DNA of 64,000 nucleotides from JBGOTP01 sp963717075 (GCA_963717075.1 CAVQVI010000016.1:1-64000); one strand, 5' to 3'; shown: positions 45,237-54,320, counted from the stretch's first letter. Notes: generated from the letters alone by a model not told the origin. Made by a program: numbers and translations.

Positions 45237-47189
45237 ATGCCCCGCACATTTCATCGACGGAATTGGCTCGCGTTGTCACTGCTGGCTGTCACGACAGTGG
45301 CACTTGCCGGCGGTTCGCCGGCACTCGATGCCGAGTGGCCGGCCTACGCGCGGACCAACGCGAGTACTCGGTATTCTCCTCTCGATCAAATCAACAGGAG
45401 CACGGTGAACCAGCTGCGGATCGCCTGGCGTCAGTCGGCGACACCGACGGCGGTTCGCGAGGGGCGGCCGGCGCCGCCGGCATTGCCCAACTACCAGAAC
45501 ACTCCCGTGATGGTGGGCAACCTCTTGTACATCAGTACCGGGTATGGCACGGTTGCCGCCCTGGATGCAGCCACGGGCAACGTCGTCTGGTTCGATACGG
45601 TGCCGCCGAGAAAGGACCGGCCGCAAGCCCGTGGAAGCGCCACCCGCGGGGTCGCCTATTGGACGGACGGAAAGGACCGGCGCATTCTCGCTGTCGTCGG
45701 GAACGCGCTCGTCGCCCTGAATGCGACGACCGGTGCGCGCTACCGCGATTTCGGCGTGGATGGTGAGGTCGATCTGCGCGAGTACGAGGATCATGTCGTG
45801 GACACGTACAGCTGGGCATCCCCACCAGTCGTCGTCCGCGACGTGGTCGTTGTGGGGTCGAACAGCCTGCGGGTGAAGAACCGCCCCGCGCCCGGCGATA
45901 TCCGCGGCTACGACGTGCGCACAGGCAAGCGGCGATGGACGTTCAATACGCCGCCGCGCGGGCACGATTTCGGCAGCGACACGTGGGCGAACGACTCGTG
46001 GGAAACGTCGGGATTCACCAACGCCTGGGCGCCGTTCAGCGCGGACGACGAGCTCGGGTATGTGTACATTCCGCACAAGCAGCCAAGCGGATACTCCTAT
46101 GGAGGATCGCACCCCGGGAACAATCTGTACGGCAATAGTCTGGTCTGTCTCGACGCGACGAGCGGCAAGCGTGTGTGGCACTTCCAAACGATTCACCACG
46201 ACTTTTTCGACTACGATCTGCCGGCAGCTCCCATTCTGTTGGACTTGCCCATCGGCGGCAGAGTGATCAAAGCCGTCGCCCAGGTATCCAAGATCGGCTT
46301 CGTCTACGTGTTCGATCGACAGACGGGCCAGCCCGTTTGGCCCATCGAGGAACGGCCGGTTCCCAAGGGCGACGTTCCGGGGGAGTGGTATCCGCCGACG
46401 CAACCGGTTCCCACGAAACCGCCTGCCTTCGATCAGCAGGGTGTGACCATCGATAATCTCATCGACTTCACGCCCGAGCTGCGGCAGGAGGCCATTCGGA
46501 TCATCAGTCAGTATCGCTACGGGCCACTCTTCACACCCCCGTCGATCGCCGACGCGCGGCCTGGTGGGACAAAGGGCACCATCGTCATGCCGGGCATCGT
46601 GAGCGCGTCAATTCTTGGCTCCGCCGCAGATCCGGAAACCGGCATCCTCTATGTCCCTTCGAGCCACTCTCCCGCGTATGTCGAGATGGTCAAGCCGCAG
46701 GATCCCACATCGCGAGAACCCTGGGACGCCAAACGGGGGAGCAGCTTTTTTGGTAACCAGCTCGAGGGGCCGCAGGGGCTTCCGATCTTCAAGCCGCCGT
46801 ACGGACGGTTGACGGCCATCGACCTGACGAAGGGCGATCTCCTGTGGACGGTCCCGAACGGCAACGGGCCGCGTGATCATCCGGCCATAAAGCATCTGAA
46901 CCTGCCGCCTCTCGGGCAACCGGGCCGCCCGTCGCCGCTCGTGACCAAAACGATGTTGTTTCTTGGCGAAGGCGGAACCGACGGGGTGCCGCTGTTGCCC
47001 AAGTACGGCGGTGGCAGGATGTTCCGCGCCTACGACAAGGCAAATGGCAAGGTGATCTGGGAAATGGAGCTGCCCGCCGGCACCACCGGCGCACCGATGA
47101 CTTATCTGCTGAACGGCAAGCAATACCTCGTGGTGGCGATCGGCAGTAAGGACGTGCCCGGCGAGCTCGTCGCGTTGTCGCTTCCGTAA
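45237..47189 (+). CDS. Soluble PQQ-dependent dehydrogenase (glucose dehydrogenase-like quinoprotein)
   Basis: 650 residues with a Sec signal (LALSLLAVTTVALAGG). Propeller features are EWPAYARTNASTRYSPLDQIN, VAALDAATGNVVW, GDIRGYDVRTGKRRW and the family motif HHDFFDYDLPAAPILLD, which carries the presumed catalytic Asp. Near the end LTAIDLTKGDLLWTVPNG and NGKQYLVVAIGSKD. It matches the quinoprotein domain of membrane glucose/quinate dehydrogenases but lacks their N-terminal membrane helices. It oxidises sugars, cyclic alcohols or similar in the periplasm. No cytochrome domain is fused. Frame intact; 95 bp before the phosphotriesterase-family gene. Confidence 0.85.
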   Translation: MPRTFHRRNWLALSLLAVTTVALAGGSPALDAEWPAYARTNASTRYSPLDQINRSTVNQLRIAWRQSATPTAVREGRPAPPALPNYQNTPVMVGNLLYISTGYGTVAALDAATGNVVWFDTVPPRKDRPQARGSATRGVAYWTDGKDRRILAVVGNALVALNATTGARYRDFGVDGEVDLREYEDHVVDTYSWASPPVVVRDVVVVGSNSLRVKNRPAPGDIRGYDVRTGKRRWTFNTPPRGHDFGSDTWANDSWETSGFTNAWAPFSADDELGYVYIPHKQPSGYSYGGSHPGNNLYGNSLVCLDATSGKRVWHFQTIHHDFFDYDLPAAPILLDLPIGGRVIKAVAQVSKIGFVYVFDRQTGQPVWPIEERPVPKGDVPGEWYPPTQPVPTKPPAFDQQGVTIDNLIDFTPELRQEAIRIISQYRYGPLFTPPSIADARPGGTKGTIVMPGIVSASILGSAADPETGILYVPSSHSPAYVEMVKPQDPTSREPWDAKRGSSFFGNQLEGPQGLPIFKPPYGRLTAIDLTKGDLLWTVPNGNGPRDHPAIKHLNLPPLGQPGRPSPLVTKTMLFLGEGGTDGVPLLPKYGGGRMFRAYDKANGKVIWEMELPAGTTGAPMTYLLNGKQYLVVAIGSKDVPGELVALSLP

Positions 47190-47284
47190 TGTCGCATGAG
47201 TCTGGGGACAGTCCATTGCCAGGTTGTTGAACGCTGCGCCCGCGTAGCGTCCAAGAACAGGTCTGGCCACGTTGAAGGGGTCGA

Positions 47285-48367
47285 ATGATCCGGACAGATG
47301 ATCGGAAGCGGAACGTCACCCGCCGGGAACTCCTCCGCGTTCTCGGCTCGAGTGCCGCAACCGGTATGGTCGGCATCATGTCTCCGTGGAAGGGCGTGCT
47401 GCACGCCCGGCGTCCAGTCCAGGGCACGGCGTTTCCTCCTGGCGCCATCATTCGGACTGTTCTCAAGGACTTCGAGCCGAACGCGCTTGGCGAAGGTGCC
47501 GTGCTGTTTCACGAACACCTCTCGGTACGTTGGGGCCGCCCGACGCACTTCAGCGATGATGTCGCGTTGATTGCCGAAGAGGTGAAAGCCAGCCGAAAAG
47601 ATGGAGTGGCCTGCATCGTCGATGCGAGTCATCCGGACATCGGCCGCAGCATCAGCGCGCTGCGGCAGATTGCCACCACTTCAGGCGTTCCGATTGTCGC
47701 GAGCGGTGGATACTACACACAGCGCCTCTTTCCGGCAGACATCGGCAAGAAAAGCGTCGACGTGCTCGCTGATGAACTGGTGCGCGATGCGGCGGAGCAG
47801 CACCACGGAGCGTTCGGCGAGATCGGGCAGGAAGGTGAGATGACTGCCGACGAGCGACGCGTATTCCAGGCCGTTGGCAAGGCGCACGCCCGCACGAGGC
47901 TGCCGATTTTTACGCACAATGCGTATATGGGCAAACGAACGGCGCGCGTGACGCCAGATTCAGCCCTTCGTCAGCTCGATCTTCTTGAATCGGTCGGCGT
48001 TGAACCTCATCACGTCGCGATCGGCCACCTCTGTTGTCTCGATGAGCCGAGCGCAGCCGTCGCCCGACAAGTGGCGAAGCGCGGCGCGTTCGTTGGCTTC
48101 GACCGGGTGACGCTCGAAGGCATCTTGCCCGATGCCGACAAAGTCATCATGATCATGAGGCTCCTCGAAGCCGGGTACGAAGACCGGCTTCTACTGTCCT
48201 CTGACTTTTTCCAGGAAGCAGCGCTGAAGAAGAATGGAGGTGCGGGGTTCGCGCAGACCGTTACCGTCTTCGGACCGAGGTTGCTCCAGGCCGGTGTTCC
48301 TGAAGCAACCCTTCGTCATATCCTGGTTGACAACCCGAGGAAGTTTCTGGCGTTCGTCCCTGTGTGA
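47285..48367 (+). CDS. Tat-exported phosphotriesterase-family metal hydrolase
   Basis: 360 residues with a twin-arginine signal (NVTRRELLRVLGSSAATG). TIM-barrel metal motifs are LFHEHLS (His about 76 and 78), GEIGQEG where a Glu takes the place of the carboxylated Lys, FTHNAYMG, AIGHLC and LLSSDFF. The layout follows phosphotriesterase-like (PTE/PHP) proteins of bacteria, many of which are lactonases or of unknown substrate. GGGG precedes the start weakly. It follows the quinoprotein by 95 bp. A dehydrogenase giving a lactone and this enzyme opening it would be a sensible pair, but that is inference. Confidence 0.82.
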   Translation: MIRTDDRKRNVTRRELLRVLGSSAATGMVGIMSPWKGVLHARRPVQGTAFPPGAIIRTVLKDFEPNALGEGAVLFHEHLSVRWGRPTHFSDDVALIAEEVKASRKDGVACIVDASHPDIGRSISALRQIATTSGVPIVASGGYYTQRLFPADIGKKSVDVLADELVRDAAEQHHGAFGEIGQEGEMTADERRVFQAVGKAHARTRLPIFTHNAYMGKRTARVTPDSALRQLDLLESVGVEPHHVAIGHLCCLDEPSAAVARQVAKRGAFVGFDRVTLEGILPDADKVIMIMRLLEAGYEDRLLLSSDFFQEAALKKNGGAGFAQTVTVFGPRLLQAGVPEATLRHILVDNPRKFLAFVPV

Positions 48368-48395
48368 CACGACTGGGCAGAAAGCCGCGTCAGCA

Positions 48396-49574
48396 TCACT
48401 TCGTCGGGGCACTCCCGGTCTTTGTCGGGGCACTCCCGGTCTTCGTCGGGGCGCTTCCGGTCTTCGGGGCGTTCCCGCTCGTCGGCGCGCTCCCGCCCTT
48501 CTTCTCCTGAAGACGAGCGCCCGCCAGAATGCTCGTCATGGCATAGTTCCCCTCGTGGCACGCCGCCTCGAAAATCTGGTTCCGCTTCTCGTCGCCCTTC
48601 GATAGTGGGAGCTCGAAGGTCCACGGCGCCGTAAAGGTGGTCGGATCCTCGATGGTCGCGCGGTAGACGATCATGTCCGGCGCTACGCGCGTGTAGCGTT
48701 CGACCAGATGGAGGTTCTCGCGAGAGCCGTGGAAATCGGTTTGGGCCGTGAAGTTCGTCGTGTCAACGACGAGCGTATCGCCGTCCCATCGGCCGACTGA
48801 GTCTCCAAGCCACTGGCGGATGTCCTTTGAAACGTGGGGGCGGCCGTCGAGCGGAATGCTTCGATAGGCACCTCCGCGATGACCATCCTCGTGGTAAATG
48901 CTGATCCATCCGGGGGTTTGCACGAATCGGCTGAACGTGCCAGAACTACCCATGAAGGGAATACTGACACCGCGGCACCGATCGGCTGGACGGTCCTCGG
49001 GGTTCGCCGTGCCTCCACCCATGGTGCGATCGACCGGGTAGGGCGTGGCTGTCCGGTCGCCGTCGACGAACGCGTTCGCCAATTCCGCGGGCGTCGCAAG
49101 TGCCCGGGCCTTTCTCGAGCTCTCCGCCTGTTTCTGCGCCGCCGGTGTCAATGGCGGAATCTTGCCATCGGCGGGCTCCACGATCAGGGAGGTCCGCTTT
49201 GTCCGGACAACCCGTGTCCCCCGGCCGGTGAACGCGTCGTTGTAGGCACCCTCGACGTCCGCGACCGAACCTCGCTCGAGGCGAGCGTTGCGACCAGGCG
49301 CGGTGGCCGCCTGTTTTTCAAGTTCGGCGACTTCCTTATCGGTGAGGAACTCCCTGCCGCTGTACTTGTTCGGCCGTTCCATCGCCGTCAGGTAGTAGCC
49401 CGGGCTCCAAATGCCCCCGAGATCGGGATCTCCCCATGGCGTGCGGGCGACCGGGCTCGTGTTCTTCGTCGTAGCCGTGGGGGTCTGAGCGTCGGGATGA
49501 ACAACGCTTCCGAGCAGCAATGCCGCGACCACACAGACAAGAGCGCTCGAGACGACGAAAGGCCGTATTCCCAT
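48396..49574 (-). CDS. Exported protein of the uncharacterised acidobacterial family (copy 4) with C-terminal repeats
   Basis: 392 residues, Sec signal ending HPDAQ. Same family motifs as the 43996 protein: WGDPDLGGIWSPGYY, SLIVEPADGKIPPLTPAA, DRCRGVSIPFMG, YRSIPLDGRPH, GDSVGRWDGDTLVVDTTNF, FTAPWTFELP and ACHEGNYAMTSIL. After the conserved end (GARLQEKKG) comes a low-complexity tail with GSAPTKT repeated three times or more, encoded by 24-bp direct repeats at 48397-48470. The tail is absent in the other copies. ATG is followed by a basic start; GGAG lies upstream (about 49583). Confidence 0.8.
   Translation of the reverse strand: MGIRPFVVSSALVCVVAALLLGSVVHPDAQTPTATTKNTSPVARTPWGDPDLGGIWSPGYYLTAMERPNKYSGREFLTDKEVAELEKQAATAPGRNARLERGSVADVEGAYNDAFTGRGTRVVRTKRTSLIVEPADGKIPPLTPAAQKQAESSRKARALATPAELANAFVDGDRTATPYPVDRTMGGGTANPEDRPADRCRGVSIPFMGSSGTFSRFVQTPGWISIYHEDGHRGGAYRSIPLDGRPHVSKDIRQWLGDSVGRWDGDTLVVDTTNFTAQTDFHGSRENLHLVERYTRVAPDMIVYRATIEDPTTFTAPWTFELPLSKGDEKRNQIFEAACHEGNYAMTSILAGARLQEKKGGSAPTSGNAPKTGSAPTKTGSAPTKTGSAPTK
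48397..48480. repeat. 24-bp tandem repeats coding for the GSAPTKT tail
   Basis: The unit, read on plus, is close to ttcgtcggggcactcccggt. It occurs three times at 24-bp spacing, with shortened copies to about 48480. In frame in the exported-family gene. Confidence 0.8.
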
Positions 49575-50045
49575 CTGGAACTCCTTCTTCCGACGGTTGA
49601 TTCGCTGGACGGATTATAGCGCCGGCAGTCGGGACCGGTCCAGGACTGAAACCAGACCAGTACCTACGCGCCTGGCTTGAAAATCTGGCCTCCGATGCGT
49701 ATCGACCCTCGGCCCGTAGGGAGTGAGGGCCAACGTGACGACCTGCGGACTGTGTGGCCGGGGCGGATCTTGAAGACCTCGTCGAAATCGGAATGATTGA
49801 GAAGGCTAGCGCGATTTTGGCTTGTACGCAGTACGCTGGCCATGGTTAAATCCTCTCTGAGAGAGGAGGTGACGATGGCGATGGATCTGCGTTTGCGCTG
49901 GTTGCGCAACTGGGATCCGAGCCGACGACGTGGTGGGGATGTACTCGGTCAGTCAGCCACGCGTGCGTCCCCGACCTGCAGTCGCAAGGTCACGTCCGAG
50001 TTGGAAGCGTCGCAAACACGCGACGCTGCTCGAAGCGAGGTGCCA
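49575..50045. other. Divergent intergenic region with hairpin, no supported gene
   Basis: About 470 bp between divergent genes. At 49851-49865 the sequence cctctctgagagagg forms a near-perfect palindrome, and similar short peptide-like frames (TSSLRE / KSSLREE) appear on both strands around it because of the symmetry. This may be an operator. The longer in-frame extension of the next gene through this region lacks protein-like composition. Confidence 0.45.
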
Positions 50046-51818
50046 ATGAGATCGCCACTCGTTCTGCGTTGGGGCGTCGTCGCCCTGTGCGTCATGGTTG
50101 CGGCAAGCGACCGGGGAATGTCTGCTCAAGGTCCGTCTCCCGCAAGCGCGGGAGCCAACGGCGACTGGCCCCTCCACAGTCTCGACCTGTACAGCGGTCG
50201 GTTTTCCGCGCTCGATGAAATCAATACGTCGAATGTCGGCACGCTGGCGCAGAAATGGTCGTTCGATGCCGGCGCCGCGCTGGGACAACTGACCCCTCTG
50301 GTCGTCGACGGCATCATGTATTTCAACTCCGGCTCGAAGGTGTTCGCCGTGAACGGGGCGACGGGCGAGCGTCTGTGGACGACGGAAATCCAGCCGGCGT
50401 TCGGACCGACCGGACGCGGCCCAGCCTACGGTGATGGCCGCATCTACGCGTACGGCGCGACCACCCTGTTCGCGGTGGACGCGAAGACCGGCAACCCCAT
50501 CGAATCCTTCGGCACCAAGGGCACGCTCCAGATCGTCAACAAGATGTTGGACTTTGCGTATCCGGGCAAGTACGAGCAGAACGTGGATCCGGTCAGCCTC
50601 GGCTACTTCTCGTTGACCACGCCACCGGCCTACTATCGCGGCACGCTGTACTTCGGCTTGTCCCACGGCGACAGCCACATTCCGGGCGGGCTCCTGGCCG
50701 CCGTCGACGGCACCACCGGAGCCATCAAGTGGACGTTCAACCCGGTTCCGCAGGTGCCGACCGACGAGGGCTGGCAGCTCGCCAAAGACACATGGAAAGG
50801 CGGAGCGCGGGTCGGAGCCGGTATTTGGACGCAGCCCGCTATTGATCCAGAACTGGGAATGATCTACTTCAACGCGTCGAATCCATCGCCGGATTTTGAT
50901 GGCTCGGCTCGTGTCGGTAATAATCTCTTCACGAACTCGACAATTGCGCTGCACTTGGCGACGGGCAAGCTCGCGTGGCACTTTCAGACCATCCACCACG
51001 ACGTCTGGGATTGGGATCTGGTGAGCGGACCATTACTCTTCGATGCGCAGGTCGGAGGGCGCACGGTCAAGGCCATCGGCACGCCTGGAAAGACCTGCTT
51101 TCTCTACGTGTGGAACCGCGAAACAGGCCAACCCATCAATCCCATGGTTGAAACGCCGGTTCCTACATTCACCGACGTGCCGGGCGAGCACGTGTCGCCG
51201 ACGCAGCCCATTCCATACACGGCACGGGGAGTTCCTCAGCAGCCGTTCTGCATGCAGTATCCGATCGTCACCGATCCGGAGCTCGCCAAGCGCGTGCGGC
51301 CGTTTTTCCATCCCTACCTGTCCAAGGAGTTCGTCATCACGGCGCCGGGTAACACAGGCGGTGCAAACTTTGGCCCGCCCTCGTTCAGCCCTCGCACAGG
51401 CTTTGTCTACGTGACCGGCAAGAATGACGCGTTCTCGATCAAGGTGAAGCCGGTCGGCGATAGCATCCGCGCCGGAAAACCGGCCATTGGTTTTTCGGGC
51501 AACATCGCGGAACGCGGACCTCTGGGGATGAAGCCCTCTCAGACCGTGGCGGCTTACAATCCGGGCACGGGCGACTTGATCTGGTACGTTGAGATACCCG
51601 CGACCACGAATAGCGGAAACTTTGTGACCGCGGGGGACCTTGTCTTCCAGGGCGTGGCAGGCGACCTGTACGCGTTCGATGCGCGCTCCGGCAAGCAGAT
51701 CCTGAAGGCGCCCCTTCGTGGCAACAGCCGGGCAAGCCCCATCACGTATCAGGCGAACGGCCGTCAGTACGTGGCAATCGCCGCCGCGACGTCGATTGTG
51801 GCGTTCGCGCTGCCGTAG
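50046..51818 (+). CDS. PQQ-dependent dehydrogenase (quinoprotein), soluble
   Basis: 590 residues from ATG 50046 (GCGAGG upstream). The frame is open to 49797, but the signal peptide (MRSPLVLRWGVVALCVMVAAS) fixes the start. Propeller motifs are DWPLHSLDLYSGRFSALDEIN, VFAVNGATGERLW, AVDGTTGAIKW, the catalytic-region motif HHDVWDWDLVSGPLLFD, VAAYNPGTGDLIW and YAFDARSGKQIL. It resembles the 45237 protein but is shorter and has a different middle. It is one of five quinoprotein-type genes in the window. Electron acceptor probably a periplasmic cytochrome c. It converges on the tRNA gene. Confidence 0.83.
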   Translation: MRSPLVLRWGVVALCVMVAASDRGMSAQGPSPASAGANGDWPLHSLDLYSGRFSALDEINTSNVGTLAQKWSFDAGAALGQLTPLVVDGIMYFNSGSKVFAVNGATGERLWTTEIQPAFGPTGRGPAYGDGRIYAYGATTLFAVDAKTGNPIESFGTKGTLQIVNKMLDFAYPGKYEQNVDPVSLGYFSLTTPPAYYRGTLYFGLSHGDSHIPGGLLAAVDGTTGAIKWTFNPVPQVPTDEGWQLAKDTWKGGARVGAGIWTQPAIDPELGMIYFNASNPSPDFDGSARVGNNLFTNSTIALHLATGKLAWHFQTIHHDVWDWDLVSGPLLFDAQVGGRTVKAIGTPGKTCFLYVWNRETGQPINPMVETPVPTFTDVPGEHVSPTQPIPYTARGVPQQPFCMQYPIVTDPELAKRVRPFFHPYLSKEFVITAPGNTGGANFGPPSFSPRTGFVYVTGKNDAFSIKVKPVGDSIRAGKPAIGFSGNIAERGPLGMKPSQTVAAYNPGTGDLIWYVEIPATTNSGNFVTAGDLVFQGVAGDLYAFDARSGKQILKAPLRGNSRASPITYQANGRQYVAIAAATSIVAFALP

Positions 51819-51877
51819 CGACTGATGTTCAGATAGCCGGCGACCGCTATGTTGGCCCGAGTGGCCGAGCCCCATTG

Positions 51878-51954
51878 TGGTGGGCGCTATAGGACTCGAA
51901 CCTATGACCTCGTGCGTGTGAAGCACGCGCTCTAACCAACTGAGCTAAGCGCCC
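51878..51954 (-). tRNA. tRNA-Val (anticodon CAC)
   Basis: On the minus strand gggcgct pairs with agcgccc as the 7-bp acceptor stem. The D-arm reads tagctcagttgg; the anticodon arm cgtgc-ttcacac-gcacg gives anticodon CAC (Val, codon GUG). The T-arm is ataGGTTCGAGTCCTAT-like. The discriminator is A and CCA is encoded at 51880-51878. 77 nt including CCA. Confidence 0.95.
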
Positions 51955-52396
51955 AAACGATTGACTCTAGGTGGGGTTGCGGTTTTTCCGACCTCACGCT
52001 GACGAGCAATTCTATCAGCGTGTGGCCCTTTTTGTGGCCCCTGCGGAAAATTCTTCCGCAATTCTGCCAGCTGCTCCCATTTTGCTGCTTCGCCGCTGTC
52101 GCGCCGCTGCACGTCGATGTGTTGAATCGTCGTGTGCAGTGGGGCGAAGCGCGCAGGGCCTAATACTACTTTGTCAGATCGCTGAAATCGTTCGATGATT
52201 TGCGCGTTTCGCGTTTTGTACGCCGACGAAGCCGAACATGCAAAACTCACGACACTCGCATGATTCACCGATTCTGACCGGAAATCGCGCGATCGATCTG
52301 ACAGGCAGTACGAATATTTCCTATTCTAGTGCAGGTAACGAAATATTATTGAGCGATTGAAAGATACATCGCGCCAATCATGAAAGGATCGAACAG
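51955..52396. other. Intergenic region with possible integrase remnant and DoxX promoter
   Basis: About 440 bp. The left part (51955-52130), read on minus, has a short frame TTIQHIDVQRRDSGEAAKW followed by GPQKGP that could be the C-terminus of a lost tyrosine integrase next to the tRNA. 52007-52047 is repeated at 56096-56136. The right part is AT-rich and carries the putative promoter below. Confidence 0.45.
52298..52327 (+). promoter_or_regulatory. Putative sigma-70 promoter for the DoxX gene
   Basis: CTGACA at 52298-52303 and TATTCT at 52322-52327, spacing 18 bp, in an AT-rich stretch about 70 bp before the DoxX start. By eye only. Confidence 0.35.
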
Positions 52397-52816
52397 ATGA
52401 GAACCCCCGCGCCCGCAGCGGCTTCGTCCAAGGCGTTTGGAATCGCCGCGTGGATCGTGCAGGTGCTGCTCGCGCTCGCGTTCGGCGCGGTGGGCTTCAT
52501 GAAGCTGACACAGCCGATCGACACGCTGGCACAGAACATGGTCTGGCCGGGCGACGTGCCCGCCACCTTGGTACGTTTCATCGGTCTGGCAGAGCTGCTA
52601 GGCGCCGTCGGACTCATCCTGCCCGTCGCCACGCGCATCAAGCCGGGACTGACGCCGATCGCCGCCGGAGGATTGATCGTCGTCATGGCGCTGGCGTCGT
52701 TCTTCCACCTCAGTCGCGGAGAGGCCGGAGTGGTGCCGATCAATCTCGTTCTCGGCGCACTGGCGGCGATCGTGCTGTGGGCCCGTACGAAGCGAGTGCC
52801 TGTCGGAGTGCGCTGA
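52397..52816 (+). CDS. DoxX family membrane protein
   Basis: 139 residues with four transmembrane helices (about 17-38, 55-75, 83-101, 108-125). The family pattern is AFGAVGFMKLTQP after helix 1 and FIGLAELLGAVGLILP in helix 2, as in DoxX-like proteins. GAAAGGA lies 11 bp upstream. DoxX relatives are linked to thiosulfate:quinone oxidoreductase or quinone-related redox, but most are uncharacterised. It lies between the two tRNA-Val sequences and is followed closely by a truncated dioxygenase gene. Intact. Confidence 0.85.
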   Translation: MRTPAPAAASSKAFGIAAWIVQVLLALAFGAVGFMKLTQPIDTLAQNMVWPGDVPATLVRFIGLAELLGAVGLILPVATRIKPGLTPIAAGGLIVVMALASFFHLSRGEAGVVPINLVLGALAAIVLWARTKRVPVGVR

Positions 52817-52843
52817 AAACCTCGAGTCTTTTGCAGGGGCACC

Positions 52844-53026
52844 ATGACTCGATCTCCATTTCCGACGTATTTCATCTCTCACGGCGGCGGTCCATGGCCG
52901 TGGCTCGAGGGCCCGATGCGTCGCCAGTTCGATCGACTCGAAGCGTCGCTGCGACAGCTGGCTGGAGAGATCGGCCCCACACCGGCGGCGATCCTGTCGA
53001 GTGCAACGGCAACAAAGCGAAGTTGA
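52844..53026 (+). pseudogene. Truncated LigB-type (DODA-like) extradiol dioxygenase, N-terminal fragment
   Basis: 60 codons: PTYFISHGGGPWPWLEGPM and LEASLRQLAGEIGPTPAAIL are the N-terminus of class III extradiol (YgiD/4,5-DOPA) dioxygenases, where the His of ISHGG is a metal ligand. The expected continuation with SAHWE is lost after AAILSSA, and the frame stops at 53026. In another frame 53017-53161 reads as an open unidentified stretch (VEVAVSIDGRKME...), perhaps the tail of a different gene after a deletion. Remnant in a region of scars. Confidence 0.65.
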
Positions 53027-53211
53027 AGTGGCCGTCAGCATCGACGGCCGAAAGATGGAGTCGGAAACCCACCAGTATCACAGCTATACTGGCCAGACCG
53101 TAAAACGAGAGACGTTGGGAGGGCTGTCCGCCCTGTGGATGATCAGTTCTCCGCCTCGCCGATAAAAGAGCCGTCTGGCGCCTTGATGAAACTGTCACTC
53201 AGAGGTGCGAT

Positions 53212-54171
53212 ATGAGACGCGACATCGTGCTGGGACTGTTGCTGGCGTGTGGCGGGATTGCGTGGGCCGGTGCCGCATTTCAGGCACAGCAGCCGCCAGG
53301 TGTGAAGGTTCCCGACATCGTGAAGGTCCGGGACAACCTGTACGTGATTGGCGGCGCCAACCCGAACGCCCAAAAAGAATTCAGCGGCGGCAACACCGCG
53401 GTGTTCGTGACGACGAAGGGGGTCGTTGTCGTCGACACGAAATTCGCGGGGTGGGGCAAGATGATTCTCGACAAGATCAAGTCGGTCACCGACCGGCCGG
53501 TGACGACGATCATCAACACCCACACGCATTTCGATCACTCGGGCAGCAACACCGAGTTCCCGGCGACCGTCGAGTTCGTGGCTCACGCCAACACCCGTGC
53601 GAACATGGCGAGAGACACCTGCGAGCCGGTCACCAATTGCGCCGCCTTCAAGGGAGAGAACGCCAAGTTCCTGCCCAAACGCACGTTCCAGGACAAGATG
53701 TCGCTGTTCAGCGGCGCCGACCAGATCGATCTCTACTATTTCGGCCCGGGCCATACCAACGGCGACGCTTTCGTCGTGTTCACAGCCGCCCGCGCGGTGC
53801 ACACCGGCGACATGTACCAGCTCAAGTGGCTGCCGTTCATCGATCCCGGCAGCGGCGGATCGGCCGTGACATTTCCTCGGACGTTGGCCAGGGCGGTGGC
53901 TGAGATCAAGAACGTCGACACCGTCATCCCGGGGCACAGCCCCGTCACGACGTGGGCCGACGTGACGGAACATGTGCAGGTCCTGGAGGACTTCGTAAAG
54001 GCCACGCAGGAGGGGATCAAGGCGGGCAGAAGCGCGGAGGAGGTTGCGAAGTCCTACAAGATACCTGGCCGATTCAAGGGTTACCTGCACGATCCGGAGC
54101 GAAATCTCTTACTTGTGCGGATGATCTACGACGAAGTCCGCGGACAAGGACGAGCTCCAGGCCGGCCCTGA
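53212..54171 (+). CDS. Exported metallo-beta-lactamase-fold hydrolase
   Basis: 319 residues, Sec signal ending AAFQAQQ. Complete metal-binding set: INTHTHFDHSGSN (HxHxDH), GPGHTNGDAF (GHT His), HTGDMYQ (bridging Asp) and VIPGHSP (late His). VTTKGVVVVDTKFAG is the N-terminal strand motif. The C-terminal helical tail (about 265-319) includes EEVAKSYKIPGRFKGY. Same subfamily as the 28092 protein, which lacks three of these histidines. Acts on an unknown ester, lactone or thioester in the periplasm. Frame intact. Confidence 0.87.
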   Translation: MRRDIVLGLLLACGGIAWAGAAFQAQQPPGVKVPDIVKVRDNLYVIGGANPNAQKEFSGGNTAVFVTTKGVVVVDTKFAGWGKMILDKIKSVTDRPVTTIINTHTHFDHSGSNTEFPATVEFVAHANTRANMARDTCEPVTNCAAFKGENAKFLPKRTFQDKMSLFSGADQIDLYYFGPGHTNGDAFVVFTAARAVHTGDMYQLKWLPFIDPGSGGSAVTFPRTLARAVAEIKNVDTVIPGHSPVTTWADVTEHVQVLEDFVKATQEGIKAGRSAEEVAKSYKIPGRFKGYLHDPERNLLLVRMIYDEVRGQGRAPGRP

Positions 54172-54320
54172 GCATCCGTCGTAGAAGGAATGACGAGCCG
54201 GATCCTGCATCGCGATGCCCTGCGCCTCACAGCCGGAGGTGAAGCGGGTGCAGGTTTCTGGATATGATCCTCACTCCCGGAAACCCGGCCTCGCAGCGTG
54301 CCCACAAGGGAGCGTGTCCT

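Noticed and set aside
49664..49909. Small minus-strand gene at 49664-49909
   Set aside because: It arises from the symmetry of the palindrome at 49851-49865 and has no recognisable domain or ribosome site.
49797..50045. N-terminal extension of the quinoprotein at 50046
   Set aside because: The extension would put a signal peptide 83 residues inside and has no protein-like composition.
51945..52268. Intact small gene on the minus strand before the tRNA
   Set aside because: The frame runs into the tRNA gene, the N-terminal half has no protein character, and only a short middle part could be an integrase tail.
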